Of a stretch of 64,000 nt of DNA, positions 56,763-64,000 are shown in pieces (position 1 is the first letter of the stretch; every line of letters begins with the position of its first letter). Position numbers and translations under genes: made by a program. Under the pieces are notes generated by a model. That model saw only the letters and a program-made list of their open reading frames with translations. It had not been told where the DNA came from and did not search any database. Origin of the DNA: Olavius sp. associated proteobacterium Delta 1. GTDB lineage: Bacteria > Desulfobacterota > Desulfobacteria > Desulfobacterales > JAFDCJ01. The stretch is from contig CACVKW010000165.1 of assembly GCA_902749685.1 (NCBI GenBank), positions 16,242-80,241 of the forward strand. Direction: 5' to 3'.

Positions 56763-57533
56763 ATGAAATATTACAAGATGACAGTCCTGATTGTCGCTTT
56801 AAATTTGCTCGTAATCTGTCCGGCCCGGTCACATTTTGGAATGTTGATCCCCTCAGATTCAATGGTGATGCAGGACGACAGCCGAACGCTAACGATCGTT
56901 CTTTCCTTTTCCCACCCATTTGAGTCGGTGGGGATGGAAATGGTCAAGCCGAAGATCTGCAAAGTGCTGGCCGGTGGAAAGCATATGGACCTGGTGGGGT
57001 TGCTGGAAGCGGCCCGGGTAATGGGCCACAATGCCTGGACGGCGGCTTTTTCGATAAAACGCCCGGGCGTGTATATGTTTTATATGGAGCCCGAACCCTT
57101 CTGGGAGGCAGCTGAGGATTCATATATTATTCATTTCACCAAAACGGTCGTCACGGCCTTTGGCGACGATGAAGGCTGGGATGAAGAACTCGGACTTAAA
57201 ACCGAAATCGTGCCCCTGTCCAAACCGTTTGGCCTGTATGCCGGCAATGTCTTTCAGGGGATAGTTAAATTGGACGGCAAAGCCGTGCCGTTTGCCGAGG
57301 TTGAGGTCGAATATTTTAATAAGGATAAGAAGTATACGGCCCCCACCGACTACATGATTACTCAATCCATCAAGGCTGATGGCAACGGTGTGTTCACTTA
57401 TGCCGCGCCGGTTTCCGGCTGGTGGGGTTTTGCAGCATTAATCAGCGCCGATTATAAACTGCCGCATCAAGGAATGGAAAAGGATGTTGAGCTAGGGGCG
57501 GTTATCTGGGTGTATTTTCATGAAATGAAGTAA
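56763..57533 (+). CDS. nikK: DUF4198 periplasmic nickel-transport protein (NikK-like)
   Basis: This is a 256-residue exported DUF4198 protein, an accessory component of nickel/cobalt ECF importers. The signal peptide (MKYYKMTVLIVALNLLVIC) precedes a mature N-terminus SHFGMLIPSDSMV, where the early His suggests metal binding. Two beta-sandwich halves follow (FAEVEVEYFNKDKKY, VFTYAAPVSGWWGFAAL). GGGGGA is 7 nt before ATG 56763. It is the first gene of a NikK-M-L-Q-O set, as in known nickel importers. Periplasmic; it could pass Ni to NikM. Confidence 0.8.
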   Translation: MKYYKMTVLIVALNLLVICPARSHFGMLIPSDSMVMQDDSRTLTIVLSFSHPFESVGMEMVKPKICKVLAGGKHMDLVGLLEAARVMGHNAWTAAFSIKRPGVYMFYMEPEPFWEAAEDSYIIHFTKTVVTAFGDDEGWDEELGLKTEIVPLSKPFGLYAGNVFQGIVKLDGKAVPFAEVEVEYFNKDKKYTAPTDYMITQSIKADGNGVFTYAAPVSGWWGFAALISADYKLPHQGMEKDVELGAVIWVYFHEMK

Positions 57534-57618
57534 TATTACAAGCCCGCCGAGCAGGATCGGGGGGCTATTGATTAAGTACAAGTTGCCTTTTGGCAATAGA
57601 TTTGGCAGGATTCAACAT

Positions 57619-58224
57619 ATGCACATTTCTGAAGGCGTACTATCCGGTCCGGTGCTGATTTCCGGCGCAGCCCTGGCTGTAGTCGGGACGGGCATCGGGC
57701 TTAAAAAACTGGATTATGATCAGATTGCTAAAGCCGGGATGCTTTCGGCAGCATATTTTGTGGCATCGCTGATCCATGTTCCCATCGGACCGGCCAATGC
57801 CCACTTGATATTGAACGGATTGGTGGGACTTTTACTCGGCTGGGGAGCTTTTCCCGCCATCCTGGTCGCGCTGATCTTGCAGGGCGTATTTTTTCAGTTC
57901 GGCGGAATTACCACATTGGGGGTCAACACCATTATTATGGCGCTGCCGTCGGTGCTATCTTACCTTTTATTCGGTCGGATTGTCCAGAAGGCCTCCCGGA
58001 CTGCCGCAACCGCAGCATTTGCCTGCGGGTTTCTATCGGTGCTGCTCAGCGGCCTGTTGGTCGGCTTAGCCCTGGTGTTCACGGAAGAGAACTTTCTGAA
58101 AGTATCCGGGATTATTATTGCCGCCCATATACCGGTTATGATTATTGAAGGTATTGTAACCGCAATTTGTGTGGCCTTTTTGCGCAAAGTGTGGCCGGAG
58201 ATGTTGCCTGGGTATCCAGGATAG
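57619..58224 (+). CDS. nikM: Nickel/cobalt ECF transporter substrate component (CbiM/NikM)
   Basis: This 201-residue S-component binds Ni or Co. The start is set at MHISEGVLSGPVL because the N-terminal Met-His-Ile is the metal-binding hallmark of this family. GGCAGGA lies 8 nt upstream, and the extended in-frame start at 57568 would abolish it. About seven membrane helices follow, including VPIGPANAHLILNGLVGLLLG. The accessory NikK/NikL genes around it favour nickel over cobalt. Confidence 0.92.
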   Translation: MHISEGVLSGPVLISGAALAVVGTGIGLKKLDYDQIAKAGMLSAAYFVASLIHVPIGPANAHLILNGLVGLLLGWGAFPAILVALILQGVFFQFGGITTLGVNTIIMALPSVLSYLLFGRIVQKASRTAATAAFACGFLSVLLSGLLVGLALVFTEENFLKVSGIIIAAHIPVMIIEGIVTAICVAFLRKVWPEMLPGYPG

Positions 58225-58271
58225 GGGTCGCTGAGGGCTGTTGTTTTGGCAACAGGCTTCTATAAACTGAA

Positions 58272-58341
58272 GGTGTCAGTGTTCAGATTTCAGGATTTAG
58301 CAGCACGGGATACTGACACCTGAAACCGGACACCTGAAAAA
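58272..58341. repeat. Ten-heptad array with inverted halves
   Basis: Exactly ten words in 70 nt: ggtgtca, gtgttca, gatttca, ggattta, gcagcac, gggatac, tgacacc, tgaaacc, ggacacc, tgaaaaa. The outer words are complementary, as in the glyQ leader array at 24818, which uses the same vocabulary. Confidence 0.8.
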
Positions 58342-58357
58342 TGCACACGGTATTTTT

Positions 58358-58999
58358 ATGAAATCAGTACTACTAAAAATTTCTATAATGACCGTTATCT
58401 GTCTTGGTATTCTCCCGATGGTCGTCAGTTCTGCCTCAGCCCATCGGGTGAATGTATTTGCCTGGGCGGAAGGTGACACAATTTACGTGGCAAGCAAATT
58501 TGCCGGCGGCAAAAAAGTGAAGGCCGCTAAAATCCTGGTCTTGGATCCCAAGGGTGACGAGCTGTTAGCCGGCCGGACCGATGATCAGGGTGAATTTTCT
58601 TTTAAGGTTCCCAAACCGACTGATTTAAGAATCGTGATAGTTGCCGGACAGGGGCATCAGGGAGAGTGGATCGTACGCGCGGCCGAGATAGCGGATATGT
58701 CCTCGAAGGCAGCATCGGAAACAAGCACCGAAAACCTCATTCGATCCGATCAAAACAATGCGGTTTCTTTGAAATCCATGGGCAGCGGCGCCGCAACGCC
58801 CGACACTGCCGTCGAGCCAAAAGAACTGGAAGCAGTCATCGAATCCATATTAGATAAAAAGTTGAAACCCATTGCCAGGATGCTGGCCGAGATCCGGCAA
58901 AAAGAGCCGACTGTCAGAGACATTTTTGCAGGTATCGGCTATATTTTTGGCCTGGCCGGCATCGCTGCCTATGTTCATAGTCGCAAAAAGAAGGAGTGA
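58358..58999 (+). CDS. nikL: NikL-like accessory membrane protein
   Basis: This 213-residue protein has a signal peptide (about residues 1-28, ending SSASA), then a carboxypeptidase-regulatory-like beta domain (AHRVNVFAWAEGDTIYV to about 110). A polar linker and helical stretch follow, with a C-terminal membrane helix (IFAGIGYIFGLAGIAAYV) and a KKKE end. This matches NikL/NikN helper proteins of nickel importers. The His in SAHRVN at the mature start may bind Ni. No strong ribosome site is seen; the heptad array lies directly before it. Confidence 0.8.
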   Translation: MKSVLLKISIMTVICLGILPMVVSSASAHRVNVFAWAEGDTIYVASKFAGGKKVKAAKILVLDPKGDELLAGRTDDQGEFSFKVPKPTDLRIVIVAGQGHQGEWIVRAAEIADMSSKAASETSTENLIRSDQNNAVSLKSMGSGAATPDTAVEPKELEAVIESILDKKLKPIARMLAEIRQKEPTVRDIFAGIGYIFGLAGIAAYVHSRKKKE

Positions 59000-59008
59000 T
59001 CATCCGCC

Positions 59009-59758
59009 ATGCTCCAGGAACCGTTTGCCGACGGAAATTCATTGATTCACCAACTCGACCCGCGTATTCGTCTTGTATCTGCCTGCGTTTATTCAACCGT
59101 CGTGGCTTTGTCGCTCAGTTTTTCGGTTTTAACGACTGCGGTTCTGATTTCATTCATATGTGTCATGCTGGCGCAGTTACCTGCCCGTGAAATTATTAAA
59201 CGCATCATCGCGCTAAACAGTTTCAATGTGCTGCTCTGGATCGTTCTTCCCCTGACTTTTCAAGGCCCCATAGCACGGACACTCGGCCCGTTTACTTTTT
59301 ATAATGCCGGATTCATCATGGCGGCTCAAATCACGTTGAAATCAAATTCCATATTTCTGATATTTATGTCATTGGTTACAACCATGAACTTATCGGTCCT
59401 CGGCTATGCCCTTAACTGGCTGCATGTGCCGGATAAGATCGTCCATTTGCTGCTAATGACCTATCGTTACGTGTTTTTGATTGAGCAGGAATACCAGCGA
59501 CTCATCCGCGCCGCCCGGTTCAGGGGCTTCCGACCGGGAACCAATCTGCATACATATAAAACGTATGCCGCTATCGTTGGCATGCTTCTTGTCCGTTCAG
59601 CAGTCCGGGCAGATCGGGTCCATAACGCCATGCTTTGCAGGGGATTTAAACGCAAATTTTATTGTTTGCATGAGTTTAACACCGGCAAACAAGAGTGGCT
59701 GTTTGCGACTGCCATGGCCGGTATTACGGTCGTATTGATTTATTTTGAATGGCTTTAG
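59009..59758 (+). CDS. nikQ: ECF transporter transmembrane component (CbiQ/NikQ)
   Basis: This is a 249-residue T-component with about five membrane helices that couples ATPase motion to the S-component. The conserved start motif LIHQLDPRIRLVSACVYS and the coupling helices AARFRGFRPGTN and AMLCRGFKRKF carry the Ala-Arg-Gly signatures. AAGGAG lies 12 nt upstream of ATG 59009. It follows NikL by 9 nt, so they are co-transcribed. Confidence 0.93.
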   Translation: MLQEPFADGNSLIHQLDPRIRLVSACVYSTVVALSLSFSVLTTAVLISFICVMLAQLPAREIIKRIIALNSFNVLLWIVLPLTFQGPIARTLGPFTFYNAGFIMAAQITLKSNSIFLIFMSLVTTMNLSVLGYALNWLHVPDKIVHLLLMTYRYVFLIEQEYQRLIRAARFRGFRPGTNLHTYKTYAAIVGMLLVRSAVRADRVHNAMLCRGFKRKFYCLHEFNTGKQEWLFATAMAGITVVLIYFEWL

Positions 59759-59853
59759 AACTAGACGGTGGCCTAGTCTTAAAAAAGCCGCTTACTATAT
59801 TTGATGCGTATCTTGATTCTTTGATCAAATAACTATAATGATTCGACGGTTTT

Positions 59854-60582
59854 ATGAACTCAGAAGCTCCAATAATAAATCTACAAGATGTCACTTTCAG
59901 CTACCCCGGCGGCAAGACCGTGCTTAACCATCTTAACTTCAAATTCTACAGCGGTGATCGGATAGGATTAATTGCGCCCAACGGCAGCGGCAAGACGACT
60001 TTTTTCCATCTCATCATGGGACTGAATAAGCCGACATCGGGTCATCTGGAACTTTTTGGTAAAACCGTCTCAAACGCTAAAGATTTCGCAGAAGCCCGGC
60101 GTCGCATCGGGTTATTATTTCAAGATCCCGACGACCAACTTTTCAGCCCCACCGTCATTGAAGATGTGGCCTTCGGACCGCTGAATTTAGGCAGATCAAA
60201 AGCGGACGCCCTTAGAATTGCCCGGCGGACAATGGCGGACCTAGGCCTGGAGGGGTTTGAAGATCGCGTTACCTTTAAACTATCGGGAGGTGAAAAACGG
60301 CTGGTATCGTTGGCGACCGTTCTGGCAATGGAGCCGGAAGTGCTGCTACTGGATGAGCCGCTCAATGCACTTGACTCCGACACCAGCCCAATAATTGCAG
60401 AGAAAATTTCCAACCTTGATCAGTCTTATATAATCATCTCCCACGATATCGATTTCTCATTGTATGCAACCAATAAAATCTGTACGATAAATCACGGCAA
60501 AATTACGTTTGAAGATGAATCGCATATCCATGTGCATCGACACATGCATCCGCATGGGCGATATCCTCACAAACATGATTAA
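59854..60582 (+). CDS. nikO: ECF transporter ATPase (CbiO/NikO) with His-rich tail
   Basis: This is a 242-residue energy-coupling ATPase. Walker A is APNGSGKTT, the signature is LSGGEKR, and Walker B is VLLLDEPLNALDSD. LLFQDPDDQLFSPTVIEDVAFGP is characteristic of ECF ATPases. The last 20 or so residues are rich in His (HIHVHRHMHPHGRYPHKHD), which would bind nickel and may act as a sensor or buffer. It ends the importer set, 95 nt after NikQ. Confidence 0.93.
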   Translation: MNSEAPIINLQDVTFSYPGGKTVLNHLNFKFYSGDRIGLIAPNGSGKTTFFHLIMGLNKPTSGHLELFGKTVSNAKDFAEARRRIGLLFQDPDDQLFSPTVIEDVAFGPLNLGRSKADALRIARRTMADLGLEGFEDRVTFKLSGGEKRLVSLATVLAMEPEVLLLDEPLNALDSDTSPIIAEKISNLDQSYIIISHDIDFSLYATNKICTINHGKITFEDESHIHVHRHMHPHGRYPHKHD

Positions 60583-60600
60583 GGATCTAAAGCGGATTAA

Positions 60601-63219
60601 TTAATTAAGTCCTTTAGCATTAAGATAGGGGCCGTACTTGCGGTCCTCTGTCAGAATATGATTGATAATCCAGTCTTTTAGAAAGTTGACAATGCTCATA
60701 TCCATGCGCATTGCCCCGGCGGCATATTTATCTTTGAGTTCCTGGACTTCCTGAATAAGCCGCACATGATATTTGATATGAACTTCATGCTCCGGAAAAT
60801 CATAATCTTCCATCAACTTTTCTTCCTGGCTGAAATGTTCTTCCGTGTAGCGAATCATGAAGTTAAGCGTGTCTTCCAGGATTGATTGATTTCTGCCGGA
60901 ATGGATTTCTTCATATAGTTTATTCGCGGTTTTAAATAGCTCCCGATGATGCTCATCCATCTCTTTAATATTGGTATTATATTCCTCCCGCCATTGAAAA
61001 ATGGGAATGCTGACCAATTCCGGATTCAAGATTTTTCTGATGCGTCTTTCATAGGTTTCAAATAATTTCCAATGTATGATTGGAATATTGGAGAGTACCT
61101 TCTCTTGAATGTTATATACCTCGGTATCTTTAATGGCGCGCACTTTGAAAATGGCCGGCGTTTTAAAAAGAACATTACTGACGCCAAAAAAATCGCCGGC
61201 GTTCAATGTTTCAAACACATCATCGTTTAAGAATATTTGCAGCCCCCCCTGCTTAATGCATCCGATACCCGAATATTCTTCTATCGGAAGCAATTCATCG
61301 GCTCGATAATTTTCCGGAGTCATCGCCTGGGCAATATTATTTTGGATCGGATATGAAATATCTTCACCGAAAAGCCAGGTATTCTGCAAAAAATCCCGCC
61401 TCTCTCTGAGATGTTCGAGAGCGGCATGCAGACCGCTTTTTTTGATAAAGTCGAGGTAAAGGCTGCAGGGCACCTGCAATGCGCTGACGAAATTTATTGC
61501 GCGATAGGTTTCTTTGGCAGGTATCTGAAACACGCCGATGTTGTCGCCGACCAATCCGCCGGCCGAAATCGTGCTGTTAACCCCTGCATCCGATCGAATG
61601 ATCTCAACCGCGCCGGTCAGAATCAAATATACGTCTTTATTGATTTCGCCTTTTTTGATGAGAATACTCTCCGGATTGATGGTTATCAGTGGACTATTAA
61701 TCAACATATTGATCTGATGCATCGGCACGGAAGGAAAGTAGGCTTTTAATAAGCTTTCGGCATACTGCCACACATAATTCTGATGGGCGGGTATTAAAAC
61801 ATCTACGGTACCAAAGGGTGCTCCGGAGCCGATCTCTTTTTGCTGGGCGGTCAGCTGCGTAGATGTGTGGGCTAAGATAATCTTGTCGGATGGGTCATTC
61901 TTAAAATCCAGGGCCGAACCGTGAACGTACCCCCCACCGACATCCAGTTTTTTCAGATCCGCCTTCATCAAATACTTACTTTTTACGTTTTCGAAATACT
62001 CCTTAGAAATCCCCGGTTCTGACTCGTCATCCGTGATCATGTTGCGCAGAACATCGAAGCTGGAAATATCGGCAAAATGAGCATAGGATTGATAGCCTTT
62101 CCGATCGATGGTCCGAAACACATAAATGGTCGTTTCTGTCGGATGGGGTGAAAAGATCGGTTTAACTTCCAGGGAATCGACTTCATTCCAATCCTCCATT
62201 TTCAAATCACGGACTTCAAAATAATTCCGAAAGTTTTCTTCTTTAATCGATACCAAGGCCGTCAGTTTATTGATCACCGTGGCACGAATAAGAGGTGTGG
62301 CGATATATTTAATTTTATGGTCTGATCGCATGAGGGTCGTCAGACCGGCAAAATGGTCATCATGGGCATGGGTTTGAAAAACACCTTCAATTTCATTAAC
62401 ACCGATTCCCAGCGCATTGAGGCTATGCAGGATATTGGGCCCCGCATCAACCAGATATATATTGCCCTGAAATACGATGATACTGGACATACAGGGCCGA
62501 TTGATGTCCCAGCCATTGCCCTCACCGGAATGAATAACCGCAAAATACTCTCTGTTAATATTCTGAAATCCCAGCGGATAGGGCGATTCGTATTTTTCAT
62601 GCGGCATCAGGTTAAGATCAACGGTGACATATTCTCCCTGATACTTAAATTCGAAAAGATTTAAACGCAGACGGCGCACAAACAGCCCGTTTTTAATCTC
62701 AACAGCTTGATTATCAACGATGATCGAATCAACTGATTCCTCGGTGGCCTTAATTTCCCCGAAGCGGAATTTCAGCTTCAAACGCATCATTTCCCTGGCC
62801 GTTTCGGGGGTCACACCGGTCTCAATAATTTCCTCCTCGGAAATCAAGCCGTAATTGCCGCGATAAATGTACTGCATTTGTCCCTTAATCTGCTCTTCAG
62901 AACCGATTAAAAGTGGCTTTAAGCCCGTATTGTTAGGATGACCGGGCATTATCATGCCTTGCCGGTAATACATGTGCAGCACAGGAAATTCGGACAGGTT
63001 GGAAAAAAAACCATTCTGAACCGAGATATCCGACAACAATATCGCATTCGGGCCGGTTTCAAATGCAATGCCATTTTTTTCCCTGGCAACAATCAAGCCC
63101 CGCTTACTTAAATGCTTGACACTGTCAGCCGGGCAGCCGCACATGATGCAGATGTCGAGTTCGGGAACCTCAACCCAATAAAGGCCATTGGTAACTTGGA
63201 TTTTGGAAATTTTTGGCAT
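60601..63219 (-). CDS. MBL-fold / cNMP-binding / hemerythrin fusion protein
   Basis: This is a 872-residue multidomain protein. An N-terminal part with MCGCPAD (about 26-32) precedes a metallo-beta-lactamase-like domain whose THAHDDHFAG motif (283-292) has the metal ligands and whose VDAGPN lies upstream. A second half holds two cyclic-nucleotide-binding-type barrels (about 510-640 and 655-755). The C-terminus (about 760-872) is a bacteriohemerythrin with EMDEHHRELF, EEHFSQEEKLM, HIKYHVRL and INHILTEDRKY ligands. It likely senses oxygen or NO and controls a hydrolytic or redox output. ATG 63219 is chosen for GGGAGGTGAAACC upstream. No neighbour explains it. Confidence 0.82.
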   Translation of the reverse strand: MPKISKIQVTNGLYWVEVPELDICIMCGCPADSVKHLSKRGLIVAREKNGIAFETGPNAILLSDISVQNGFFSNLSEFPVLHMYYRQGMIMPGHPNNTGLKPLLIGSEEQIKGQMQYIYRGNYGLISEEEIIETGVTPETAREMMRLKLKFRFGEIKATEESVDSIIVDNQAVEIKNGLFVRRLRLNLFEFKYQGEYVTVDLNLMPHEKYESPYPLGFQNINREYFAVIHSGEGNGWDINRPCMSSIIVFQGNIYLVDAGPNILHSLNALGIGVNEIEGVFQTHAHDDHFAGLTTLMRSDHKIKYIATPLIRATVINKLTALVSIKEENFRNYFEVRDLKMEDWNEVDSLEVKPIFSPHPTETTIYVFRTIDRKGYQSYAHFADISSFDVLRNMITDDESEPGISKEYFENVKSKYLMKADLKKLDVGGGYVHGSALDFKNDPSDKIILAHTSTQLTAQQKEIGSGAPFGTVDVLIPAHQNYVWQYAESLLKAYFPSVPMHQINMLINSPLITINPESILIKKGEINKDVYLILTGAVEIIRSDAGVNSTISAGGLVGDNIGVFQIPAKETYRAINFVSALQVPCSLYLDFIKKSGLHAALEHLRERRDFLQNTWLFGEDISYPIQNNIAQAMTPENYRADELLPIEEYSGIGCIKQGGLQIFLNDDVFETLNAGDFFGVSNVLFKTPAIFKVRAIKDTEVYNIQEKVLSNIPIIHWKLFETYERRIRKILNPELVSIPIFQWREEYNTNIKEMDEHHRELFKTANKLYEEIHSGRNQSILEDTLNFMIRYTEEHFSQEEKLMEDYDFPEHEVHIKYHVRLIQEVQELKDKYAAGAMRMDMSIVNFLKDWIINHILTEDRKYGPYLNAKGLN

Positions 63220-63370
63220 TGGTTTCACCTCCCTCTTATAAAGGTTAAACCAAAGGCTAGTGAAAAACGAAGTAACTACAAGGTCAATTATTTTGCTAAG
63301 AAAACAGGACCACCAATCCTATGATGGTGCAGAATTGATGAAGTTTCAAGAGATAAATAAATTTCAAATA

Positions 63371-63406
63371 AACAAAAAACCCGGAATCAATTAAGATTCC
63401 GGGTTT
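63371..63406 (-). terminator. rRNA operon terminator
   Basis: A perfect 12-bp stem (aaacccggaatc/gattccgggttt, 6-nt loop) is followed on the minus strand by TTTTTTGTT. It lies just after 5S. Confidence 0.85.
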
Positions 63407-63417
63407 ATTAGAAAGAT

Positions 63418-63533
<116 letters not shown>

Positions 63534-63609
63534 AAACGGCTATTGCTAGCTTTAAATTTGTATTAAGACACAAAGCGCATACATTCAACACGATCATGTG
63601 AATTATTTT

Positions 63610-64000
<391 letters not shown>

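Overview
The window looks like chromosomal DNA of an anaerobic Desulfobacterota (deltaproteobacterial, Desulfobacterales-like) organism. This rests on gene content only: PPi-dependent phosphofructokinase, several sigma-54 activators, a nickel ECF transporter with CooT, split glycyl-tRNA synthetase, and an mfd-SurA-RodZ order. The species cannot be named from the sequence.

Layout. 1-8.5 kb (mostly minus strand): edge-truncated HD-GYP protein, C69/secernin-like peptidase, an unrecognised protein paired with a class III aminotransferase, a cNMP-binding/PilZ protein and PPi-PFK. 8.8-11.8 kb: a polar amino acid ABC transporter whose binding-protein gene carries an in-frame TAG. 12-17.5 kb: smc, ftsY and an HU gene. 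17.5-34.5 kb (minus): acylphosphatase, ligA, nucleoside phosphorylase, glyS/glyQ, GHMP kinase, recO, mgtE, RodZ-like, two SurA-type proteins and mfd. 34.6-41.4 kb: tRNA-Thr(CGU), a 43-codon ORF, an IHF-like gene, an NtrC-type two-component pair and a PAS/sigma-54 activator.

41.4-56.5 kb is the most interesting block. A near-consensus sigma-54 promoter lies downstream of the PAS activator. It precedes an amidinotransferase (AGAT family), ornithine carbamoyltransferase, carbamate kinase, a COG2403-type P-loop GTPase and a GabT-like aminotransferase. The order copies arcA-arcB-arcC, with an AGAT-family enzyme where arginine deiminase would sit. A divergent TetR gene, PotABC-like transporter genes without a binding protein, two decayed SDR genes, an agmatinase-family ureohydrolase, a GSA-type aminotransferase, DUF3842 and CooT follow. 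Two copies of one 22-bp operator-like palindrome suggest TetR control of both parts. A complete NikKMLQO nickel importer comes next (56.7-60.6 kb). I infer an arginine/guanidino-compound and polyamine catabolic island, possibly with a nickel-dependent ureohydrolase. The window ends with an MBL-cNMP-hemerythrin fusion and the 3' end of an rRNA operon (23S-5S, minus strand).

Across the window more than fifteen intergenic gaps contain degenerate tandem repeats with a strict 7-nt step. The words differ completely between arrays, but the register is kept (17 heptads in 119 nt at 34832-34950). They separate genes inside apparent operons, including glyQ/glyS and most genes of the sigma-54 operon. 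This is the strongest candidate for something undescribed.
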